Below are positions 8,726-16,243 of a stretch of DNA of 64,000 nt, in pieces. The position numbers and the translations under genes were made by a program. The notes under the pieces were generated by a model. That model saw nothing but the letters and a program-made list of their open reading frames with translations, did not search any database and was not told the origin of the DNA. The stretch comes from Planctomycetaceae bacterium. GTDB lineage: Bacteria; Planctomycetota; Phycisphaerae; UBA1845; UTPLA1. The stretch covers positions 1 to 64,000 of the forward strand of contig WYBU01000009.1 of the NCBI GenBank assembly GCA_011525745.1, given 5' to 3'. Within the stretch, counting starts at the first letter, position 1. Each line of letters opens with the position of its first letter.

Positions 8726-8745
8726 CACAGCCGAGGGCGGCTGTG
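8726..8745. repeat. Single CACAGCCG palindrome between convergent genes
   Basis: The sequence CACAGCCGAGGGCGGCTGTG forms a perfect 8-bp stem with a 4-base loop. It lies between the stop codons of two convergent genes (8694 and 8776), where it could act as a bidirectional terminator. No T-run follows. The same unit makes up the arrays near 30816, 48756 and 61995. Confidence 0.8.
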
Positions 8746-8775
8746 CCCCACGTCTGAGCGTGCCATGCGGAGCGC

Positions 8776-9939
8776 TTAACAGCAGCCCGTGTCGGTTCCG
8801 CAACAGGACGACTCGGTCGTGGTTGCGTCGTAGGCCTGCCCCTTGGTCTCTCGCGGATGGCGCGGGGAAGTTCGCGCGCAGTCAAACGGCTTTGCTTCGC
8901 TCGAAACGATCGGCGTGCGCGGCTCGAAGAACGCCATGCGCGACGCATACGGACCGTTCTTCAGCAGTCGGAACGTCTTGTCGCACACCGCCACGCGCAC
9001 GCCGCGCGGATAGCGATGGCCGTCGTCATCATGCACGGCCGACCAGGGTCCGAGGTACATAACGCCCTGCATGTGCTCGAAACACGGCCCGCTCTTGCCC
9101 TTGAACGCCGAGACGGTGACGCTGCGGAACTCGATGCCCTCGACGGTCCGCCACGGCTGGTCGTTCCACCGCACGATTTCGATCGCGTGAAAGCCCGCGT
9201 CGGCGAACGCCCGCAGGAACAGGTCCTCGCGGAACGCACCGCTGATGCAGCCGGACCACAGCTCCGGATCGTTCTGCAAATTCGGCGGCACGTCCTCGTC
9301 GCAGACGATGTCGCTGATGGCGGCCCGCCCGCCGTTGCGCAGCACGCGGTACATCTCGGCGAACAGCGCCGTCTTGTCGTCGGGCCGCACCAGGTTCAGC
9401 ACGCAGTTCGAGACGATCACGTCGATCGTGTCGGACTCGACCAGCGGAGACTCCCGTTCGATCTTACGACAAAATGCATCCAGGTCAGCCAGTCCCGCCG
9501 CGTCGCGCACCGGATGCTCCCGCAGCCAGGCGTCGACGCGCCGCAGATCGAGCCGCAGGTTCTGAATCCGCCCCTTGCGGAACTCGACGTTGTGCCAGCC
9601 GATCCGCCGCCCGATCTCGTCCCGGTGCCGTTCGGCCAGCGCCAGCATGTCGTCGTTCATGTCGACGCCGATGACGCGGCCCTCGCGGCCGACCTTCTGC
9701 GACAGGATGTAACAGGCCTTGCCGGCGCCGCTGCCCAGGTCGAGCACCGTCTGCCCGGCCGACACGAACTCGGTCGGGTCGCCGCAGCCGTAGTCCTTCT
9801 CGATCAGCTCGCGGGGCAACACATCGAGATAGCGCCGGTCGTAGCTCGGAGCGCAGCACAGCGCCGCTTCGGGCGCCCGGGCGCTGCGCGAATAGCGGTC
9901 GCGCACGGCCTGTTCGACGTCGGTCGTCAACACGGACAT
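8776..9939 (-). CDS. arsM: Arsenite methyltransferase-like SAM enzyme
   Basis: The 387-residue protein has a class I SAM-binding motif (VLDLGSGAGKACYILSQ), an acidic strand (VIGVDMNDDML) and the ArsM-type cysteines in KDYGCGDP, SNCVLNLV and SGCISGAF. These three cysteines bind trivalent arsenic in characterised ArsM enzymes. The C-terminus ends with a cysteine cluster (SSCCGTDTGCC) common in ArsM proteins. It is predicted to methylate arsenite using S-adenosylmethionine in the cytoplasm. No ArsR binding site, pump or reductase gene is next to it. ArsM-like proteins with a long insert also exist, so the exact substrate is not certain. Confidence 0.85.
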   Translation of the reverse strand: MSVLTTDVEQAVRDRYSRSARAPEAALCCAPSYDRRYLDVLPRELIEKDYGCGDPTEFVSAGQTVLDLGSGAGKACYILSQKVGREGRVIGVDMNDDMLALAERHRDEIGRRIGWHNVEFRKGRIQNLRLDLRRVDAWLREHPVRDAAGLADLDAFCRKIERESPLVESDTIDVIVSNCVLNLVRPDDKTALFAEMYRVLRNGGRAAISDIVCDEDVPPNLQNDPELWSGCISGAFREDLFLRAFADAGFHAIEIVRWNDQPWRTVEGIEFRSVTVSAFKGKSGPCFEHMQGVMYLGPWSAVHDDDGHRYPRGVRVAVCDKTFRLLKNGPYASRMAFFEPRTPIVSSEAKPFDCARTSPRHPRETKGQAYDATTTESSCCGTDTGCC

Positions 9940-10252
9940 CAGATCAGCCTCCTGGATTCAGATGGTCGGCCCGCTTGGCAAGCGTGACAACAGCCGGGAT
10001 TATATGCGAGTCCGCCGGGCGGTACGGCCGCGCGGCCCGATCTGCTGGTCCTGGTCCGGATCGGCGCTTCATTTGAAGGTCGCGTGGAACGGGCGTGCAG
10101 CCCGTTCGCGCGGGCGGAATGCCGGCGCCACGCGATTCATCAGATGTGATCGGGCCGAACAACGACACCGGCCTATGACAACTCGACGGCGCCGGTGGCG
10201 TGGAGGCGCCTGACCGCGTTTTCCGACCCGCGCCGTCTGAAGGAGAAATCCG
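9940..10252. other. Intergenic region with a nested palindrome
   Basis: This gap separates divergent arsM-like and lipoprotein genes and so holds both promoters. It contains the 54-base nested palindrome at 10081. No gene is seen. Confidence 0.5.
10081..10134. repeat. Nested palindrome, copy 1 (two hairpins inside an outer stem)
   Basis: The outer arms are CGCGTGG and CCACGCG. Inside are two hairpins, AACGGGC..GCCCGTT and CGGGC..GCCGG (one imperfect pair). The total is 54 bases. A second copy of the same length is at 21056, with most positions identical. If folded it would form a three-way junction. Confidence 0.8.
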
Positions 10253-10810
10253 ATGATGCGACGATGGAGCATCGCAACGCTGGCGATCGCGCTGCTGATC
10301 GGCAACGCCGGCTGCCTCAGCCGGCTGCTGCGCGAAGGCGCGGGCGCCGTCCGCGGCGCGCGCGGCAAGGTCGTGCCGATTCAGGCGCCGTCGGAACTGG
10401 GCGGCTATCGCGGTTTGCGCGTCGAGTCGATCACGGTGTCGTCGCGTTTGATGGCGCCGGATGATCTGGCGAAGCTGGTGCGCGACGCGTTCGCGCGGGC
10501 CGTGGAAAAGAATACGACGTTGACGCCGGGCGGCACGCCGCGGCTGTTGCTGTCGGGCGAGGTGATTCACTTCGAGCGCGGCGGGGCGGTCGATACCGTG
10601 ATCGGTCCGCTCGAAGAAGTAATCGTCCGCACGAAGCTGATCGACGAGTCCGCCGGCAGCGTGCTGGCCGAGGCGAACCTGGTGGGGCGCTCAAAGGCGT
10701 CGACCTCCAGCGGTACGGAGAACCTGTCCGAGGGCGCCGGTCGGGCGCTGATCAAGTGGTTGAAGTCCGGCGGCGTCAAGATTGAGGAAGAAGAGGACGG
10801 CAACGACTGA
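10253..10810 (+). CDS. Lipoprotein, paralogue of the next gene
   Basis: The start is ATG 10253 with AAGGAG 8 bases upstream. A signal peptide ends in the lipobox GNAGC, so the mature protein should be lipid-anchored. The 185-residue product contains LGGYRGLRVESITVSSRLM, a central amphipathic region, and an acidic tail (EEEEDGND). It aligns along its length with the following protein. The pattern resembles small DUF4410-type lipoproteins, but this is only an impression. The neighbouring paralogue starts 67 bases downstream on the same strand, so the two form a probable tandem duplicate operon. Confidence 0.7.
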   Translation: MMRRWSIATLAIALLIGNAGCLSRLLREGAGAVRGARGKVVPIQAPSELGGYRGLRVESITVSSRLMAPDDLAKLVRDAFARAVEKNTTLTPGGTPRLLLSGEVIHFERGGAVDTVIGPLEEVIVRTKLIDESAGSVLAEANLVGRSKASTSSGTENLSEGAGRALIKWLKSGGVKIEEEEDGND

Positions 10811-10877
10811 CGCGATTCCGTCGTCCGTCGGGCCGCGCTCGACCGGGCGTGGGACCGCTCCATGAAAGGGGGCCATC

Positions 10878-11447
10878 ATGATCGCGCGCATGAGATCCTC
10901 GGCAGTACTGCTGAGCATATTGCTCTTGCTCGGCGGCTGCCTGAATCTGAACATCCGCGGCAATGTCAGCGTCGGCAGCAGCACGAGCGGCGGGTATGAG
11001 GCGATCGGCAGGCCGTCGGACCTGGGCCGGTACCACGGCATTCGGGTTGAATCGGTGCGCGTCCGCGACGGCGTGCGCCCCCCGGGCGACCTGCCCGGGC
11101 AGATTCGTCGCGACTTCATGCGGACGTTCGAGAAAAGAACCGGGCTGACGGAAACGGCATCGCCGGCGCTGGTGCTGGCGACCGAACTGGTCGAACTGCG
11201 CTACGAGGGCGGTTCCGAAGCGGATCGCGAATGGTCGTCGCAGACCGTGTTGCACGCGCGACTGCTCGATGCCGAAACCGGCCGGGCGGCGGCCGAAGCG
11301 CGGTTGATTTGCCGTGTCCGAGGCGCGGACGCCAACGATCCGGACCGCATTTCGCGTGCGGCGACCAAAGCCTTGCGGCGATGGCTGGAGGACGGCGGGG
11401 TGCGGATGGATAAGGAGAAGGATGAGGAGGAGGAGGACGAATCGTAA
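10878..11447 (+). CDS. Lipoprotein, tandem paralogue
   Basis: The 189-residue protein has a signal peptide with lipobox LLGGC. It shares with its upstream neighbour the segment LGRYHGIRVESVRVRDGV, then a P-x-D-L region, a strand before a glycine-rich turn, and a final helix (ALRRWLEDGGVRM) before an acidic tail. A GGGGG-rich ribosome site precedes ATG. The pair probably arose by local duplication. Function is unknown; both are expected in the periplasm or outer envelope. Confidence 0.7.
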   Translation: MIARMRSSAVLLSILLLLGGCLNLNIRGNVSVGSSTSGGYEAIGRPSDLGRYHGIRVESVRVRDGVRPPGDLPGQIRRDFMRTFEKRTGLTETASPALVLATELVELRYEGGSEADREWSSQTVLHARLLDAETGRAAAEARLICRVRGADANDPDRISRAATKALRRWLEDGGVRMDKEKDEEEEDES

Positions 11448-11819
11448 GGCCCGCCGTGCGGACCATCAGCGGTCTGCCATCGGCTTTCCGGCAAGATCCG
11501 TCATTCCCGCGCAGGCGGGAATTCAGACCGCCCGTGCGTCAGGCGGCTGAGAATCGTCATGTCTTTACCGTACATGGGGAGAACCCGCGCTTTGCGGCCT
11601 CGGCGACTTTGCGTTTGTTTCCGCATTTGGCGGTTGTGACGTTTCGGCGATGGAATTGTCGGTTCGCCTTGCGGTTTCGTCACCATTGGTCTTGAGCGGC
11701 GGCCCGGACGCCGCGCGGGTTGACTTTCGGCGACCGCGCGCCGATAATCTGGTGACCGCGTGGAAGAGGACCGCGCGCCTGCCTTTTTCATGCCCGCCGA
11801 GTTGACCGGGGTATCGGCC
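11448..11819. other. Intergenic region with REP-like palindrome
   Basis: A single ATTCCCGCGCAGGCGGGAAT palindrome lies at 11503. The remainder, up to the sigma factor start, shows no gene. In-frame GTG (11760) and ATG (11790) codons upstream of the chosen sigma start are possible alternatives. Confidence 0.5.
11503..11522. repeat. REP-like palindrome
   Basis: ATTCCCGCGCAGGCGGGAAT is a near-perfect inverted repeat, the same family as those near 4267, 18832, 27259 and 27385. It is 55 bases downstream of the second lipoprotein gene. Confidence 0.75.
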
Positions 11820-13457
11820 ATGCGTGACTTTCGCACCGAAGTGCTGTCGCAGCTTGCGCACGAGTTGACGATTGCGCCGGCGCGGCATCGGGAGCGATAC
11901 TTCCGGGGCGCTCGTCAGGCGATCGAACTGCTCCAACCCGACCGGGACTATCCGCGGTCTTTCATTCTGTTTCAGGTCACCGGCTACCGCACCCGCCAGA
12001 CCGTCGAAATCGAGGTCAGCGGCGGCGACGCGATTGCGGACCTGGTCCTGCTGATCGAGTCGCTGACGCTCGATACGCCGCTGCCGACGCCGGACGACGC
12101 CGCCGAGACATTGCTGGATGCGGTCGGGCTTTGCAGTCGATGGAACATTTCCAGCCGCACGCTGGACCGCTGGCGCGCGTCAGGTCTGGTGGCGTGCTGG
12201 TACGCCGCGGCCGACGCTCCCGCGCGACTGCTGTTCTCCCTCGACGACGTTCAGCGCTTTGAAAAACGACACGCCCACCGCGTGCAGCGCGCCGCCCAGT
12301 TCCGGCCTGTCACCGACGACGAACGCCGCGAGCTGGCCCGGCTCGCCCTGGCCGCGATGGCGGCGGAGGGCTGCTCGCTGAGCGAGGCGGTGCGCCGCGT
12401 TGCCGAGCGCACCGGCCGCGCCCCCGAGACGGTTCGGCTGGCCGTTCACAAGAGCCGGGCCTTGATCGGCGCTGCGCGCGATTCCGATGCGTCGACCGAC
12501 GGCTGGTGTGACGGCGCCGAACCTGCCGCGCCGTTGGCGCAGCGCTATCGCGAAGCACGGGGCGCCGAGCGAACGGCCCTGTTGCAGGCCCGCGCCGCTG
12601 AATTGGCGCACGCGCCGATCCGCTACGTGTTCGCTCCGGAGTTCGATCACCCCAACGCCGAGCGGCTGATCATGACCGATCCGCCGGCCCGCGCGGCGAG
12701 TTCTCCGCAGCCGAATGTGCCGGCCGATCTGCCCGCCTACGTGCGCGAGTTGTTCCGCACGCCGCTGCTGTCGGCCGAGGAAGAGCGGACGCTGTTCCGG
12801 CGATACAACTACCTGCTGCACAAGGCCGAGCAATCGCGCCGACTCATCGACCCGCCGACGGCGACCGAGGCGACGATCGAACATATCGAATCGCTGCTCG
12901 AGCAAGCGGCGGCGGTCAAGCAGCACATCGCCCAGGCCAATCTGCGTCTGGTCGTCAGCATCGCGCGAAGGCATCAGGGTCACACGGCGCGGCTCGATCT
13001 GTACGATCTCATCGGCGAAGGCAATCTGATTCTGATGCGCGTCATCGAGACCTTCGACGTGTCGCGCGGCAACAAATTCAGCACCTATGCGACGTGGGCC
13101 GTCACGCGCCAGTTCACGCGGCTGGTGGCCGAGTCGTGGCGCGATTGCGAGCGGCTGCATGTCGACGCCGACGCGCCCTGTTTCACGGCCGAGCCGGCCG
13201 CGCCGGTCGAATCAATGCCGGACGCCGACGAATCGCGGGCGGCGCGGCTGCTGCAAACGGTGCTGGCCGACCTCGATCCGCGCGAGCGCGACATCGTCGC
13301 GCGGCGTTTCGGCCTGAGCGACTATCAGCCGCAATCGCTGGCACAGGTCAGCGAGGCGGTTCACCTCTCACGCGAGCGCGTGCGGCAGATCGAGAAGCGC
13401 ACGCTGTCGAAGCTGCGCCAAGCGCTCATTCTGCACGACGTCGCCGTGCCGGTCTGA
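11820..13457 (+). CDS. RNA polymerase sigma-70 family factor with N-terminal extension
   Basis: From ATG 11820 the protein has 545 residues. The C-terminal half is a primary-type sigma factor: region 1.2 (YVRELFRTPLLSAEEE), region 2 (ANLRLVVSIARRHQG, then YDLIGEGNLILMRVIETFD and FSTYATWAVTRQFTRL), and region 4 (LDPRERDIVARRFGL, then SRERVRQIEKRTLSKLRQAL). The N-terminal half is unusual: a short beta segment (YPRSFILFQVTGYR), a MerR-like helix-turn-helix (RWNISSRTLDRWRASGL) and a second helical unit (ETVRLAVHKSRAL). Such extended sigma factors are found in planctomycetes. The extension may bind DNA or a regulator. It lacks a long region 3. It is monocistronic. Confidence 0.85.
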   Translation: MRDFRTEVLSQLAHELTIAPARHRERYFRGARQAIELLQPDRDYPRSFILFQVTGYRTRQTVEIEVSGGDAIADLVLLIESLTLDTPLPTPDDAAETLLDAVGLCSRWNISSRTLDRWRASGLVACWYAAADAPARLLFSLDDVQRFEKRHAHRVQRAAQFRPVTDDERRELARLALAAMAAEGCSLSEAVRRVAERTGRAPETVRLAVHKSRALIGAARDSDASTDGWCDGAEPAAPLAQRYREARGAERTALLQARAAELAHAPIRYVFAPEFDHPNAERLIMTDPPARAASSPQPNVPADLPAYVRELFRTPLLSAEEERTLFRRYNYLLHKAEQSRRLIDPPTATEATIEHIESLLEQAAAVKQHIAQANLRLVVSIARRHQGHTARLDLYDLIGEGNLILMRVIETFDVSRGNKFSTYATWAVTRQFTRLVAESWRDCERLHVDADAPCFTAEPAAPVESMPDADESRAARLLQTVLADLDPRERDIVARRFGLSDYQPQSLAQVSEAVHLSRERVRQIEKRTLSKLRQALILHDVAVPV

Positions 13458-13871
13458 TTCATTCGCCAATTCACTCGCCAGGGTATCGCGCGGAAACAAA
13501 GTGAACGAATGGAAGAGGGGGGTGGTACGGGCGTCCCGCCCGTCCGGAACGGGCAAGATGCCCCTACCACCCAGGACGATCGTCCGGAACGGGCAAGAAG
13601 ACGCAACGCCGTCGGCGTTGAAACGCCGACCGCGGAGCCTCGTGTCACGCGATCCGCACGTGCTCGCGCAACTGACGACGTGAAATCAGGCAGATCGCCC
13701 CAGACCGCGCTTTGGTTGCAGTCGAAAGCCGCCTCATGCGTTGAGCATCCCCGGTGATCGCGCGTGAGGCTCGAATCACTTGTAGCCCGTTGCGGTCTTT
13801 CGCTGATGGCCGACGGCCGATCGCTGCCGACAGGCCGCCAACGACTCGCAACCGACCACGGACTACGGCTC
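13458..13871. other. Intergenic region with a nested palindrome
   Basis: This gap between convergent genes contains the nested palindrome at 13521 and a second half-copy of its inner hairpin at about 13580. No coding frame here looks real. Confidence 0.45.
13521..13571. repeat. Nested palindrome, variant type
   Basis: The outer arms are GGTGGTA and TACCACC. Inside lie two hairpins, GGGCG..CGCCC and CGGGC..GCCC. The architecture is that of the 10081 and 21056 elements with different arm sequences. A partial relative (GGTGGTACGGGCGCCCCGCC) is at about 25314. Confidence 0.7.
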
Positions 13872-15461
13872 CTACCCCGCGCGCCGCAACAGCACGACGG
13901 TCACATCCTGCGGGCATGGCGCGCCGCCGGCGAACTCGTCGAACTCGGCCGCCAGGTCGGACAGCGTGACGCTCAGACCGGTGCCGGCGAGATCGCCCAG
14001 GCACTCCATCACTCGTGTGCGGCCGAAGGTCTGGTTGGATGCGTTGCGCAACGCGTCGGCGCCTTGCGTCACGATCGCCAGCGTTTCCTCCGACGCCAGC
14101 AGGTCCTGTTGCGACGTGTAGTTGAACTGCCGCGCCTTACCGACCGGCGGCATTCCCGCGCCCGCCAGCGTGCGGCATTTTCCCGACGCCTCGATCGCCC
14201 CAACCAATACGGCGTCTCCGGCCAGGCAGTACTGCACCGTGCCGTTGTTGGGATCGACGCATACGCAGGCGGCGTCAATCGTCGCGCCGCTTTCGCCGGT
14301 CAGCCAGTTCAGCGCCCGCGCGAACACGTGCGGCGGATCGGCGTGCAGGGACGACACGCGGAACGCCGAGCGCACCTGGGACATCAGCAGCGGCAGGCCC
14401 GCGCCGGCGGCGTTGATCCGTGCCACGATCAGCGAGGCGGTCTTGTTGGCCAAACGCAGCATGTCGTGAAAGTCACGCGGCATGGGACCGGCCCGGCGAT
14501 AGGCGCCCAACTGGAACTCGGGCCAGTTGGGCATGGCCTGGGGAGTCAGGGCGTCCTGCACCAGCCGGGCCACGACATTCTCCTGGCTGGCCACTTCGGC
14601 CCGCTGCGCGGTGCGCGTGTGGATCGTGCGCTCGACGTGATGGGCCGTCATGGCGGCCAGCGCCGTCAGGGAGTCGAGCCAGTCGGAGTCGTAGGGCGGC
14701 GCGCCTTCCAGCGACTCGACGTAGAGCATTCCCATGGCCTTGCCGCGCGAGCTGACGAGCGGCACGGCCAGCGCCGAGGCGGAACCCGGCGCGGCGATTT
14801 CGGGCACGCAGATGCGGTGCAGCAGCTCGACGCACTGTTCGTACAGTCGCTCGGCCAGCGGCGGCACTTCGATCGGCCGCCCCTTGGCGTCGGAAGCTCG
14901 GACGATCTCAAACCCGGCCTCGGTGCGCTGATGGATGCGAACGCAGACGCAGCCCGCGCGGAAGGCTTGGAAGGCGTGTTCCAGAACGCGCTCCACGAGC
15001 GGCGTTGTCTGCGCGATGCCGGCCAGCTCGGTTGCAAACGCCGAACACTCCCCCAGCCGCTCGACGGCGAGTTGAAGATTTCCGCTGTAGGGTCGGACGA
15101 ATCCGCCGACCGGCAGCACGCCGGCGCCGCGCGAAGACACGACGGCCGGTCGCGACTCGGCCTCGACTTGGCTGTCGAGGTAGACGCGCAGTACGAACGG
15201 ACCGACGGCGATCTCGTCCATGTGCCGCAGCGATTGCCGCGCACGAACCTTGGCGCCATTGACGAACGTCGGCAGGTTTTCATCGAGCACGCCGACTTCC
15301 CAGGCGCCGGGTCCGCGGGGCGAAAGGCGGAGCTGTCGCGCGGCGATTCGCGGATCGGCCATCTCGATCGCGCACATCGGCCCCGAGCCGATCTCGACCG
15401 GCTCGTCGCCGAAGGTGCGGTCGGCCATCAATGAGCCGCTCTTGAAAACGAACAAGCGCAT
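13872..15461 (-). CDS. FHA-GAF-PP2C-like (SpoIIE-type) protein, probably catalytically degenerate
   Basis: Start ATG 15461 gives 529 residues beginning MRLFVFKSGSL. Residues about 1-100 form an FHA domain (phosphothreonine binding). A GAF-like domain follows, recognisable in ASALAVPLVSSRGKAMGMLY. The C-terminal 220 residues follow the SpoIIE/PP2C fold (YCLAGDAVLVG, GMPPVGKAR, FGRTRVMECL). Metal-binding aspartates look altered: the aDvxGxG site reads ARINAAGAG, and the TDG site reads TQG; only RDFHD and QDVT keep acids. It may therefore be a pseudophosphatase that binds partners, or a divergent enzyme. The small gene 15484..15927 lies 22 bases upstream in the same direction. Confidence 0.75.
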   Translation of the reverse strand: MRLFVFKSGSLMADRTFGDEPVEIGSGPMCAIEMADPRIAARQLRLSPRGPGAWEVGVLDENLPTFVNGAKVRARQSLRHMDEIAVGPFVLRVYLDSQVEAESRPAVVSSRGAGVLPVGGFVRPYSGNLQLAVERLGECSAFATELAGIAQTTPLVERVLEHAFQAFRAGCVCVRIHQRTEAGFEIVRASDAKGRPIEVPPLAERLYEQCVELLHRICVPEIAAPGSASALAVPLVSSRGKAMGMLYVESLEGAPPYDSDWLDSLTALAAMTAHHVERTIHTRTAQRAEVASQENVVARLVQDALTPQAMPNWPEFQLGAYRRAGPMPRDFHDMLRLANKTASLIVARINAAGAGLPLLMSQVRSAFRVSSLHADPPHVFARALNWLTGESGATIDAACVCVDPNNGTVQYCLAGDAVLVGAIEASGKCRTLAGAGMPPVGKARQFNYTSQQDLLASEETLAIVTQGADALRNASNQTFGRTRVMECLGDLAGTGLSVTLSDLAAEFDEFAGGAPCPQDVTVVLLRRAG

Positions 15462-15483
15462 GTGGGCCTCCGCTTCGGCCGCG

Positions 15484-15927
15484 TCAGGCCGGAACGCGCA
15501 ATCCCGCCAGCCGTGCCCGACCCTGCGACACGTCGAACACCAGCGCGCCCCCGTACAGGGCGGTACTGCCGGTTTCATCGGCATTCAGGCCGGGCTGCGC
15601 GTCGTAAACCTTCCGCGCCAGGACGAAAACGGCCGGCTGATCCGGCGATTGCCAATAAGCGTCGTGCATCGGCTGATGGCCGCCGTAAACCAGCTTGGAC
15701 ATGGCGAAAGCCGACGGATCCTCACTGGCGCCCATCGCGTACAACGTGGCCGTCGTGCCCGGCGTCTGCCCGATGCAGCGGCCGAGGTTGAACACCTCGC
15801 GGTCGCGCGGAGCATTGGTCGCCAGGGCGCGACCCAGGCGCCAAAAGGCGATCAGCGTGCGCCGGTCGATCTCGATGTCATGCGGTTCGGCGGCCGGTCC
15901 ATCGATCCAGATATCGGTCAGATTCAT
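15484..15927 (-). CDS. Conserved-looking hypothetical protein, partner of FHA protein
   Basis: ATG 15927 has an excellent site (GGAGGAGG, 5 bases upstream). The 147-residue protein reads smoothly (MNLTDIWIDGPAAEPHDIEI, then FNLGRCIGQTPGTTATLYAM). It has no signal peptide or membrane segment. It ends 22 bases before the FHA-GAF-PP2C start, so the two are likely co-transcribed and may act together. No family is recognised. Confidence 0.7.
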   Translation of the reverse strand: MNLTDIWIDGPAAEPHDIEIDRRTLIAFWRLGRALATNAPRDREVFNLGRCIGQTPGTTATLYAMGASEDPSAFAMSKLVYGGHQPMHDAYWQSPDQPAVFVLARKVYDAQPGLNADETGSTALYGGALVFDVSQGRARLAGLRVPA

Positions 15928-16243
15928 GGACGCCTCCTCCGCGAAGTGCGCTGAACGGTCCCCGGGAAACGTCCGACGGTCTGCTGTAAATGTACCACGA
16001 CTTCCGCGTTGCGACAACTGACGGGTGTGTTGACGGCCTGTCGTGCAAGGAGCGCCGGCGGTCTTGCAGTCGTAAGGGTGTTTCAGGAGACCCGACACAG
16101 CCGACGGCGGCGCGGCGCCGAACCACCTCAACCCAACCCTCTCCCTGGGAGGGAATGTGAAATGCAGCCGGGAGCGGTTGTGCTCCACTCGCGGCGGGCG
16201 GCTACACTTCGGTTCATCGGACCCGCTGCGAGAAACGCGCCCC
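15928..16243. other. Divergent promoter region
   Basis: This gap lies between the divergent small gene and the large vWA gene. A pair of CCCTCTCCC / GGGAGGG inverted segments is visible around 16137-16152. No gene is seen. Confidence 0.35.
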
